From positions 1 to 7,103 of the forward strand of contig DRJJ01000228.1 in assembly GCA_011052255.1 (NCBI GenBank): DNA of 7,103 nt. The letters run 5' to 3'. Made by a program: the position numbers and the translations under genes. Source of the stretch: Gammaproteobacteria bacterium. Its GTDB lineage: Bacteria; Pseudomonadota; Gammaproteobacteria; DRJJ01. The notes beneath the pieces are model-generated. The model was not told the DNA's origin, made no database searches, and worked only from the letters and a program-made list of their open reading frames with translations. Positions 1 to 6,106 of this stretch are shown here, piece after piece; position 1 is the first letter of the stretch, and each line of letters starts with the position of its first letter.

Positions 1-363
1 GTACGTTATTTGCAGCAGGCCAGACAGCTAGGGCATCGGCTGGTTGTCGCATTGAATGATGACGCATCGGTAAGTCGACTTAAAGGTAGTGGACGGCCGC
101 TTAACTCGCTCGCAGATCGCGCACAGGTGATCGCGGCGCTGGACTGTGTGGACTGGGTGGTCGCTTTTTCAGAAGACACCCCCGAGCGATTGATCTGTGC
201 AGCCATGCCTGATGTACTGGTCAAGGGTGGTGACTACAAGCCTGATGAAATAGCCGGAGCAGAATGTGTTAAGCAACATGGTGGCGAGGTCATTGTGCTG
301 GATTATCACGAGGGTTTCTCCACAACCTCTCTGATTGAAACGATACAGGGTGGATCGGAATGA
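1..363 (+). CDS. hldE: ADP-heptose synthase, nucleotidyltransferase domain (3' part only)
   Basis: The gene is cut by the window start; 120 residues up to the TGA at 361-363 are visible. The protein transfers AMP from ATP to D-glycero-beta-D-manno-heptose 1-phosphate, giving the ADP-heptose used for the LPS inner core in the cytoplasm. The visible part closely follows the C-terminal domain of E. coli HldE (RfaE). Matching segments are VVALNDDASVSRLKG near residues 15-29, DWVVAFSEDTPERLI at 51-65, VKGGDY at 74-79 and GFSTTSLI at 105-112. The window starts just after where the HxGH nucleotide-binding motif should lie, so that motif and any N-terminal kinase domain are outside. It could therefore be either the bifunctional HldE or a stand-alone HldC-type enzyme. 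The TTG at position 10 is internal, not a start. hldD, the next enzyme of the pathway, follows 211 bases downstream in the same direction. Confidence 0.95.
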   Translation, partial: VRYLQQARQLGHRLVVALNDDASVSRLKGSGRPLNSLADRAQVIAALDCVDWVVAFSEDTPERLICAAMPDVLVKGGDYKPDEIAGAECVKQHGGEVIVLDYHEGFSTTSLIETIQGGSE

Positions 364-397
364 GTTTTGGGCTTCAAATTATTATAGTTAGGGGTTC

Positions 398-406
398 TGC
401 TATCTT
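398..406 (+). promoter_or_regulatory. Possible extended -10 promoter element upstream of hldD
   Basis: TGCTATCTT at 398-406 fits an extended -10 element (TGn followed by a hexamer matching TATAAT at 4 of 6). No good -35 box lies at the usual distance, which extended -10 promoters tolerate. A start about 7 bases downstream, near 412-413, would place the transcript's 5' end at the first strand of the proposed folded leader. This is inference from motif and position only. Confidence 0.25.
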
Positions 407-411
407 ACTAA

Positions 412-505
412 CTGTTAAACGAATACAACTGTAGGATATGGAGCGCGTCTTTAACAGGCTAGACCCGCTCCATGTCCGGCATCATGCGTACTACCGCAAA
501 CGCAT
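412..505 (+). other. Predicted structured RNA leader between hldE and hldD
   Basis: This stretch can fold strongly as RNA. Bases 434-445 pair with 466-477: 12 pairs including one G-U, with the core ATGGAGCG/CGCTCCAT perfectly inverted. A C-C mismatch follows, then 447-450 pair with 461-464, enclosing the ten-base loop 451-460. CTGTTAA at 412-418 is the exact complement of TTAACAG at 451-457 in that loop, so a pseudoknot is possible (8 pairs if 419 and 450 join). A second hairpin pairs 484-489 (ATGCGT) with 500-505 (ACGCAT). No T-run follows either hairpin, so they are not ordinary Rho-independent terminators. I do not recognise a known riboswitch family. It could be a cis-regulatory leader of hldD, a small RNA, an mRNA processing site or a chromosomal palindromic repeat. 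Confidence 0.45.
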
Positions 506-560
506 AAACAAATTAAATTTCAACTACATTTTATTTAAATTAAACAGGGCAATAGTGAGC
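506..560 (+). other. AT-rich tract upstream of hldD
   Basis: From about 506 to 546 the sequence is almost only A and T, unlike the surrounding balanced composition. It holds AAATTAAA twice and the palindrome ATTTAAAT at 533-540. Such tracts often lie at promoters or keep the ribosome binding region unstructured. No hexamer pair here gives a convincing sigma-70 promoter, so a role is not assigned. Confidence 0.3.
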
Positions 561-565
561 AAAGG
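561..565 (+). promoter_or_regulatory. Ribosome binding site of hldD
   Basis: AAAGG lies 9 bases before the ATG at 575. This fits a Shine-Dalgarno sequence and supports that start, which also matches the N-terminus of the E. coli protein exactly (MIIVTGGAGFIG). Confidence 0.6.
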
Positions 566-574
566 TATATATTC

Positions 575-1528
575 ATGATTATCGTTACCGGCGGCGCCGG
601 CTTTATTGGCAGTAATATTGTCAAGGCACTGAATGAACGTGGCATAGATGACATTCTGGTGGTCGATCACCTCAAGGATGGCAGTAAATTTCTGAACCTG
701 GCTGATTGCGAAATTGCCGATTACCTGGATCGGGATGACTTTATCGACAAGCTGGACAAGGGCACAGATTTCGGTGCTGTTCAGGCGCTATTTCATGAAG
801 GCGCCTGTTCGGCGACGACTGAATGGGATGGCCAGTACATGATGCGCAATAACTTTGAGTATTCCAAGCGCATGTTGCAGCTATGCATGGACAAGCAGGC
901 ATCGTTTTTATATGCCTCATCTGCATCGGTGTATGGCGACGGGCCTGTTTTCAGGGAGCAACGCGAGCATGAAAAGCCCAAAAATGTGTACGCCTACTCC
1001 AAGTTCCTGTTTGATCAATATGTACGACGCCTGTCACCAGAAGTGACCAGCCAGATAGTCGGCTTTCGCTATTTTAATGTCTACGGCCCACGCGAACAGC
1101 ACAAGGGTTCGATGTCCAGTGTGGCCTGGCATTTTCATCACCAGATTTCAGATAGCGGTGTTGCGAAGCTTTTCGAAGGTTGTGACGGTTATGGTAATGG
1201 CGAACAACGGCGTGATTTTATATACGTAGGTGATGCCGTTGCAGTTAACCTGTGGTTTCTGGATCATCCGGAGCAGTCCGGGATATTTAATCTGGGTACC
1301 GGTGACAGTCAAAGTTTTAATGATGTAGCGAATGCAGTGGTTAGCTGGCACGGACGCGGTAAGCTGGAATATGTTCCTTTTCCCGAGCATCTGATTGGCC
1401 GCTACCAGAGTTTTACCGAGGCGGATATCAGTGCGCTCAGACAGGCGGGCTGTGATGTGGTATTCAAGAATGTGGATCAGGGCGTGACAGCCTATCTGGA
1501 ATGGTTGAAAGATCAGCAGGAGTCGTAG
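575..1528 (+). CDS. hldD: ADP-L-glycero-D-manno-heptose 6-epimerase
   Basis: This 317-residue protein inverts C6 of ADP-D-glycero-D-manno-heptose to give ADP-L-glycero-D-manno-heptose, the donor for LPS inner-core heptosyltransferases. It is a cytoplasmic, NADP-dependent short-chain dehydrogenase/reductase. The Rossmann glycine motif TGGAGFIG occupies residues 5-12. The family signature HEGACSATTEWDG is at 74-86. The catalytic serine lies in YASSASVYG (S116 region), followed by the YxxxK pair Y139 and K143 in VYAYSK. K177 in GPREQHKGSM corresponds to the second catalytic-site lysine of the E. coli enzyme (K178). Length is close to the 310 residues of E. coli HldD and no key residue is missing. 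It follows hldE in the same direction, as expected for the heptose pathway, but the structured gap between them suggests its own control. The 3' end faces lpxL across 43 bases. Confidence 0.97.
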   Translation: MIIVTGGAGFIGSNIVKALNERGIDDILVVDHLKDGSKFLNLADCEIADYLDRDDFIDKLDKGTDFGAVQALFHEGACSATTEWDGQYMMRNNFEYSKRMLQLCMDKQASFLYASSASVYGDGPVFREQREHEKPKNVYAYSKFLFDQYVRRLSPEVTSQIVGFRYFNVYGPREQHKGSMSSVAWHFHHQISDSGVAKLFEGCDGYGNGEQRRDFIYVGDAVAVNLWFLDHPEQSGIFNLGTGDSQSFNDVANAVVSWHGRGKLEYVPFPEHLIGRYQSFTEADISALRQAGCDVVFKNVDQGVTAYLEWLKDQQES

Positions 1529-1571
1529 CTAATCTCTCTCTGAGAGCGATTATTCCTGTTTCCCCCTGGTG

Positions 1572-2501
1572 TTATTTTTTACGTTTCGGGTAGACGGGCG
1601 GCATGCCTTCAGGCTGGTTCTTGAAACGTCTGTGTACCCACAAATACTGCTCTGGTGCGCGCAGTATCTGCGATTCGATAACGTTGTTAATTCTTGCCGT
1701 AGCGGCCACCAGGTCGTCACCCGGAAAATTTTCCAGAGCCGGTTCGAGTGACATATGGTAATGTCCTTCAGCATCCCGGACAAGCGAAAAGGGGACCACG
1801 GCTGCGCCGCTGGTTTTGGCAATACGCGCGGTGGCGGTATTGGTTGCTGCGGGGTTACCGAAGAAAGGTACAAAGGCGTAATTCTTGCCGCTGTAGTTCT
1901 GGTCTGCTGCATACCATACCAGTAAGCCATTACGCAGGGTCTTGAGCAGGCTACGTATATCATTACGATGTATGATGTGGGTGTAACGATTACGACCCCG
2001 GTATATGATGCGGTCAGCTACGCGGTTATTCTGGTCACGGTACATCGGGGTAAAACGTATGTAGCGGCTGAGCAGGTATCCGGCCAGTTCCATGGTGGTA
2101 AAATGCGCACCCAGCAAGATGACGCCCTTGCCTTTGCTGCGGGCTGCCTCAAGATGCTCCAGCCCTTCCAGGGAGCAAGATAGTTTTACCTTGTCATCTG
2201 CTTCCCACCAGCTGTATGCCGCTTCTATCAGGCCCATGCCCAGCGATTTATAATGATCCCGCAGCATGGTTTCTTGCTCGGCCTTTGTCAGATCCGGGAA
2301 ACACAGTTTGATATTGGTTTGCGCAATCTGCCGGGTAGCCAGCGGTAAGCTGCCCAGAAACCGGCCAATTGTACGCCCCACCGCCATGCTTGCCGGGTAG
2401 GGCAGCCAGGTTGTCAGACGCAACAGGCCAAAGCCAAACCAGGTGGGCCAGTAGCGTGGTGACAGCAGTGGTGTAATGCCCTGATTGGAATGTTCTGTCA
2501 T
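1572..2501 (-). CDS. lpxL: Lipid A biosynthesis lauroyl-type acyltransferase (LpxL/HtrB family)
   Basis: This 309-residue inner-membrane enzyme adds a secondary acyl chain, from acyl-ACP, to Kdo2-lipid IVA late in lipid A assembly. It aligns along its length with E. coli LpxL (306 residues). Shared segments include LLSPRYWPTWFGFGLLRL at 12-29, with a hydrophobic N-terminal anchor, and NIKLCFPDL at 63-71. The catalytic HX4E motif is H133 to E138 (GAHFTTMEL). VWYAADQNY follows at 195-203, then APEQYLWVHRRFKNQPEG near 282-299. The last block and overall fit favour LpxL over LpxM, though chain-length specificity cannot be read from sequence. The ATG at 2501 is fixed by an in-frame TAA four codons upstream; no clear Shine-Dalgarno precedes it. 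The gene is divergent from waaA, whose Kdo2 product is the usual LpxL substrate. Confidence 0.93.
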   Translation of the reverse strand: MTEHSNQGITPLLSPRYWPTWFGFGLLRLTTWLPYPASMAVGRTIGRFLGSLPLATRQIAQTNIKLCFPDLTKAEQETMLRDHYKSLGMGLIEAAYSWWEADDKVKLSCSLEGLEHLEAARSKGKGVILLGAHFTTMELAGYLLSRYIRFTPMYRDQNNRVADRIIYRGRNRYTHIIHRNDIRSLLKTLRNGLLVWYAADQNYSGKNYAFVPFFGNPAATNTATARIAKTSGAAVVPFSLVRDAEGHYHMSLEPALENFPGDDLVAATARINNVIESQILRAPEQYLWVHRRFKNQPEGMPPVYPKRKK

Positions 2502-2632
2502 GAGTATTAGATGTTACCAGTGTTGCCCGGGTATAGCGCCACAAACAATATGAGACACTGCGCTACATGTTATTGTACCCGATTGTCTATGCTAAGATGT
2601 ATAGCTATGTTTAACATGATACCTCGCCCGGC
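2502..2632. promoter_or_regulatory. Divergent promoter region of lpxL and waaA
   Basis: Towards waaA, TTGTCT at 2583-2588 and TATGTT at 2606-2611 are 17 bases apart (each 4 of 6 to consensus). An alternative is the extended -10 TGCTAAGAT at 2590-2598. Towards lpxL, the minus strand holds TACAAT (plus-strand 2572-2577, 5 of 6 to the -10 consensus) without a good -35. A perfect 7-base inverted repeat, CATGTTA at 2566-2572 and TAACATG at 2612-2618, flanks these elements, and the palindrome ATAGCTAT sits at 2601-2608. The elements are motif matches only. The layout implies that both LPS genes are driven from this 131-base gap. Confidence 0.45.
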
Positions 2633-3916
2633 ATGCAATACCCCATATACTCTTTTCTGACCTTTCTGGCTTTGCCGTTTGCATTTTTACGATTGCTGGT
2701 ACGCAGTATTAATTTGCCTGCTTATCGCCATCGCTGGCCTGAACGTGTGGCCTGGCAACTGCCGGTTGTGCAAAGGCCGGTTATCTGGGTGCATGCTGTA
2801 TCGGTCGGCGAAGTACAGGCAGCAGTGCCATTAGTACGACAGTTACAGAAGATGTATGACCAGTATGATGTGTATATCACCACCACGACCCCTACCGGTT
2901 CGCAACGTGTGCAGGATATATTTGGTGACGGCGTATGGCATAGCTATTTACCTTACGACCTGCCCGTAGTGGTGCGACGCTTTCTGTCTTCTATCAATCC
3001 GGTACTGGGTATCGTCATGGAAACAGAGTTGTGGCCCAATCTGTTTGCCGAGTGTCGTGATCGGTGTTTGCCGGTGATTGTAGCCAATGCGCGATTGTCA
3101 GAACGTTCTGCCCGACGTTATGAAAAATTTTCCGCTACCACCCGAAAAATATTGTCATGTATTAGTCAGGTGGCTGCGCAGGATGAATTGAGTGCAGCAC
3201 GTTTCAGGCAGCTGGGGATGCCGGCTGACCGGGTACAGGTTAGTGGCAACCTGAAATATGAGCAGACCGTTCCGGCTGACCTGCAGGAAAAATCCGAGGT
3301 GTTACGTTTATCCATAGGACAGGACCGTCCGGTATGGATCGCGGCCAGTACCCACCAGGGTGAGGAAAGGACTGTGCTGGAAGCGCATGCCGCATTGCGG
3401 CAACAGCATCCGCAGTTACTGTTGATACTGGTACCGCGGCACCCGGATAGATTTACGCAGGTTGCAGATCTGGTTCGGGATAAAGGTTACAAACTGGCGC
3501 GACGTAGTGTGAATGAAATACCTGCGGCAGACATCAGTGTGTATCTGGGTGATACGCTGGGCGATTTATTGTTGTTGTTTGCCGCAGCGGATGTTGCGTT
3601 TATGGGCGGTAGTCTGGCTGAGGTTGGCGGGCATAACCCGCTGGAGGCGGCCGCTATTGGTCGCCCGGTGATTACGGCTGCGCATATTCATAATTTCGAA
3701 TCTGTTTATCAGGGTCTGATAGAGGCCGGTGCTGCACGCAAGGTTCAGGGTGTGAAAGAACTGGTGAATGCGGTTGATGACTGGTTGTCCGATGCGGTGT
3801 CGCGCAATGAGGCCGGTGAGTGTGGGCGAGTGTTTGTGGCTGCAAACCGGGGGGCGCTGGATAAGTTGATGTTGCTGGTATGCAAGGAGCTGGACAGCAG
3901 GAATCAACCTTCCTGA
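2633..3916 (+). CDS. waaA: 3-deoxy-D-manno-octulosonic acid (Kdo) transferase
   Basis: This 427-residue glycosyltransferase moves Kdo from CMP-Kdo onto lipid IVA at the cytoplasmic face of the inner membrane, the essential link between lipid A and core. It matches E. coli WaaA (KdtA, 425 residues) throughout. An N-terminal hydrophobic anchor lies at about residues 5-23. The catalytic base is E60 in HAVSVGE, the same position as in E. coli. TPTGS is at 86-90, METELWPN at 129-136, ANARLSERS at 151-159, SGNLKYE at 204-210, VPRHPDRF at 267-274 and the donor-binding GGSLAEVGGHNPLE at 325-338. Number of Kdo units added cannot be predicted. The ATG at 2633 is the first possible start after an in-frame TAA at 2612-2614; it lacks an obvious Shine-Dalgarno. 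Its 3' end overlaps the convergent hemerythrin gene by 13 bases. Confidence 0.96.
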   Translation: MQYPIYSFLTFLALPFAFLRLLVRSINLPAYRHRWPERVAWQLPVVQRPVIWVHAVSVGEVQAAVPLVRQLQKMYDQYDVYITTTTPTGSQRVQDIFGDGVWHSYLPYDLPVVVRRFLSSINPVLGIVMETELWPNLFAECRDRCLPVIVANARLSERSARRYEKFSATTRKILSCISQVAAQDELSAARFRQLGMPADRVQVSGNLKYEQTVPADLQEKSEVLRLSIGQDRPVWIAASTHQGEERTVLEAHAALRQQHPQLLLILVPRHPDRFTQVADLVRDKGYKLARRSVNEIPAADISVYLGDTLGDLLLLFAAADVAFMGGSLAEVGGHNPLEAAAIGRPVITAAHIHNFESVYQGLIEAGAARKVQGVKELVNAVDDWLSDAVSRNEAGECGRVFVAANRGALDKLMLLVCKELDSRNQPS

Positions 3917-4422
3917 CGTCTTTTTTTCATTGAACAGCCGATCTGGTCGAGCTGTTTCTGGCTCAGCATGTGTACAGCGATATTAAGAAACTCCTGCTCT
4001 TCATAAGCCAGATGCTTCTGGTACAAGCTTGCATATTGTTCACTTAATTCGGTGAATGCGGTCGGGTTTTCGATGCTGGCCGGGCGTGCCAGCAGCGGTG
4101 CCAGTTCCTGCCACAAGGCTTGTATTTCGGCATGTTGCTGCTTGAGTTGATTGATCACATCGGCCATTTTCATGGAGCTGCGAATCAGTAGCGGGAACAG
4201 GTCTTCCTCTTCGTCACGATGGTGAAACATCGCAGCTGTTGAGAAATAACGGTGTACCTGTGCAGCGGCTTTTTTTGCATCCTCATCAAGCCCTTTGTCA
4301 GACAGGTGTTGTGCACACCGTTGCAGCAGCTCGCAATGCTCACGCATTCGCTGATGACAGGCCAGCAGCAGGCCGAGTGGGTCGGAAAAGTCCGGGGCAC
4401 TTTCAGGAATCAGGGCATCCAT
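3904..4422 (-). CDS. Hemerythrin-like (HHE domain) diiron protein
   Basis: This 172-residue, soluble, mostly helical protein fits the hemerythrin/HHE cation-binding family, whose four-helix bundles hold a non-haem diiron site that binds O2 or related ligands. Candidate iron ligands follow the family spacing: H23 (or H29) in helix 1, H67/H68 and E71-E73 in FHHRDEEEDLFP, H97 in QQHAEI, and H137 with E141/E142 in KHLAYEEQEF. There is no signal peptide, so it should be cytoplasmic. The C-terminus is basic (MKKRRQEG). Its ATG directly follows the tolC stop (TAAATG), with no gap, so translation is probably coupled to tolC. Its role could be O2 or NO sensing, iron handling or oxidative-stress repair; the sequence does not decide. 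The family assignment is firm, the specific function is unknown. Confidence 0.85.
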   Translation of the reverse strand: MDALIPESAPDFSDPLGLLLACHQRMREHCELLQRCAQHLSDKGLDEDAKKAAAQVHRYFSTAAMFHHRDEEEDLFPLLIRSSMKMADVINQLKQQHAEIQALWQELAPLLARPASIENPTAFTELSEQYASLYQKHLAYEEQEFLNIAVHMLSQKQLDQIGCSMKKRRQEG

Positions 4423-5751
4423 TTAGCTGTTATCGCTCACCGTTAAATATTTGTTAATTCGCAGTATATCATCGGGAGACAGGGTTCCGGCGGCTCTTTT
4501 CAGACGCAGGTAGTTGAGAATGTAATCATAGCGTGTGCGGGCCAGATCGCGTTTGGTCTGGAACAGCAGGCGTTGTGAATTGAGCACATCAACAATGGTT
4601 CGGGTACCCACTTCAAACCCGGCTTCAGTGGTTTCCAGTGCGCTGCGAGTAGAGATGATCGATTTTTCCAGTGCCAGCACCTGGCTGATGCCGGTTAGTA
4701 CACCCCGATAGGCATTGCGGGTCTGGGCGACGGTAGACCGGCGCTCGAATTCGGCCTGTTGCCGGGATTGTTGCAGTAAAAAGGCAGATTCATTGACCTG
4801 TGCGCTCGTCAACCCGCCTGAGTAAATGGGCACACTCAGCTGGACACTGATGGAATCGGTATCAAATTCGCGGGCGAAATCACCACCCACATCCTGATTT
4901 CGGGTAGAAAGCACCATGTCGACAGTGGGTAAATGATCTGCCTTGCGTATATCGACGCTTTTTTTGGCAATTTCAACGGCGGCATTGGCGGCTTGCAGGC
5001 TGAGATTCTGTTTCAGTGAAATATCGGTCCATTTATCCATGCCTTCCGGGTCGGGCTTAACAAGAGGGATCGTATCTTGTAACAGGTGCAGTTGTTCATG
5101 ATAGGCGCCGGTAATGACGTTAAGCGTTTCAAGGCTGTTGGCCTGTTCGTTGATGGCCGCTATTTCGGTTGCGACCGCCTGATCGTACAGTGCCTCGGCT
5201 TCATGCACATCGGTAATCGCGATTAACCCCACTTCAAAACGCTTACGCGCCTGTTCGCGTTGCCGGGCAATGGCGGCCTTGTTGGTGCGTGCAAATTCCA
5301 CGTTGTCACCGGCTGCCAGTACATTAAAATAACTTTCGGAAACACGTAAAATCAGCTCCTGTACGGCTGCACCGTAGGTGGCATCGGCCTGGCGCAGGGT
5401 AAAATCGGACTGACGGTATTGCTGTATTGCGCGGTAGTTGAATACCGGTTGGGTCAGACTCAGGTCATAACCGGTGTTGTTGAATACACTACTACCAGAA
5501 AGGGATGAATCCTGCTTTATCCGGTCCGCATTGGTGCGGAAGGTGATGTGCGGTAACAGGCCGGCCAAGGCCTGTGGTCTGGCTGTATAGGCTGCTTCGC
5601 GCGATGCGACAGCGGCCTTGAGCTGTGGGTCCTGCTGGCGAGCCAGTTGATAAATTTCATTCAGGTCTTCTGCCAGTAGCGGGTTGCTCCATAGCAGACA
5701 GGCTGTGAAGGTGGCCATTATCAGTCGATTATTGTATTGCGGGTAGTGCAT
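4423..5751 (-). CDS. tolC: TolC-family outer-membrane efflux/secretion channel
   Basis: This 442-residue protein should form the trimeric outer-membrane and periplasmic tunnel that serves tripartite efflux pumps and type I secretion. A signal peptide covers residues 1-27 (hydrophobic LIMATFTACLLW, likely cleavage at LLA/ED). The mature protein starts EDLNEIYQLARQQDPQL, much like E. coli TolC. Two internal repeat halves are visible. RFEVGLIAITDVHEAEALYD (about 171-190) and EAGFEVGTRTIVDVLNSQR (about 376-394) are the paired hallmark segments, and SVPIYSGG is at 306-313. It lacks the long C-terminal tail of E. coli TolC and ends soon after GTLSPDDIL. An in-frame ATG at 5796 would add 15 residues before the signal peptide and overlap the rhodanese gene. 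I prefer 5751 because it lies one base after the rhodanese stop (TGAAATG) and gives a normal signal peptide; 5718 is a less likely third choice. Confidence 0.93.
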   Translation of the reverse strand: MHYPQYNNRLIMATFTACLLWSNPLLAEDLNEIYQLARQQDPQLKAAVASREAAYTARPQALAGLLPHITFRTNADRIKQDSSLSGSSVFNNTGYDLSLTQPVFNYRAIQQYRQSDFTLRQADATYGAAVQELILRVSESYFNVLAAGDNVEFARTNKAAIARQREQARKRFEVGLIAITDVHEAEALYDQAVATEIAAINEQANSLETLNVITGAYHEQLHLLQDTIPLVKPDPEGMDKWTDISLKQNLSLQAANAAVEIAKKSVDIRKADHLPTVDMVLSTRNQDVGGDFAREFDTDSISVQLSVPIYSGGLTSAQVNESAFLLQQSRQQAEFERRSTVAQTRNAYRGVLTGISQVLALEKSIISTRSALETTEAGFEVGTRTIVDVLNSQRLLFQTKRDLARTRYDYILNYLRLKRAAGTLSPDDILRINKYLTVSDNS

Positions 5752-5752
5752 T

Positions 5753-6073
5753 TCAATAAGTATCCATATCAAGGTCAACGGTGCGTGCCCAGGCATCCAT
5801 ACCGCCGTTCAGATTAATCAGGCTGTCAAAGCCCGTCCGTTCCAGATAGAGGGCGGCCTGGCGGCTGCGAATGCCGTGATGACAAATCATGACGTATTCC
5901 TTTTGGGGGTCCAGGTCAAGGGCCGCAGCGGGTAGCTGACGCATGGGTATTAGTCGTGAATGTTCCAGCGAGCAGATATCATATTCCCAGGGTTCGCGCA
6001 CATCCAGCAAGATGGGGCTTGTGTGTGCGGATTTCAAGTAATCGCGCAGTTCTTCAGCGCTCATTTCGCGCAT
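5753..6073 (-). CDS. Single-domain rhodanese-like sulfurtransferase
   Basis: This 106-residue cytoplasmic protein is one rhodanese domain, similar in size to GlpE. Such proteins carry sulfane sulfur as a cysteine persulfide and pass it to acceptors such as cyanide, thiols or other proteins. LLDVREPWEYD at residues 22-32 is the conserved start of the domain. The active-site loop is CHHGIRS at 64-70, with C64 the persulfide-forming cysteine, and LNGGMDAWA at 88-96 is the typical end motif. No signal peptide is seen. The gene lies 33 bases after the methyltransferase-like gene and one base before tolC, so it is the second gene of the operon. AGGT ends 7 bases before the ATG and can serve as Shine-Dalgarno; a second ATG three codons in is possible. 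The natural sulfur donor and acceptor are not evident. Confidence 0.9.
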   Translation of the reverse strand: MREMSAEELRDYLKSAHTSPILLDVREPWEYDICSLEHSRLIPMRQLPAAALDLDPQKEYVMICHHGIRSRQAALYLERTGFDSLINLNGGMDAWARTVDLDMDTY

Positions 6074-6079
6074 GGCTCT

Positions 6080-6093
6080 ACCTGTTCGCAGGT
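6080..6093 (-). promoter_or_regulatory. Small hairpin covering the rhodanese ribosome binding site
   Basis: ACCTG at 6080-6084 and CAGGT at 6089-6093 are perfect inverted repeats around a four-base loop. In the minus-strand mRNA the loop is CGAA, and the paired region includes the AGG of the presumed Shine-Dalgarno. A five-pair stem is weak, so it may only modulate initiation. Confidence 0.3.
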
Positions 6094-6106
6094 AATGTGG
6101 TGGTGA

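Noticed and set aside
434..477. Intrinsic terminator of hldE
   Set aside because: The stem is strong but is followed by a mixed sequence (GGCATCATGC), not a T-tract, so I treat it as structured RNA of unknown role instead.
1534..1560. CTCTC/GAGAG hairpin (1534-1538 with 1542-1546) as a terminator between hldD and lpxL
   Set aside because: The stem is only five pairs with a three-base loop and no T-run follows, so it does not meet the usual intrinsic terminator pattern.
1550..1963. 137-codon open frame on the minus strand inside lpxL
   Set aside because: It is a different frame of the well-supported lpxL gene and shows no domain.
3566..3907. 113-codon open frame antisense to waaA
   Set aside because: It lies wholly opposite the conserved 3' half of waaA and shows no recognisable motif, so it is a shadow frame.
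5752..5796. Start of tolC at the upstream ATG (5796)
   Set aside because: It would put 15 extra residues before the signal peptide and overlap the rhodanese coding end. The ATG at 5751 gives a normal signal peptide and a one-base junction.
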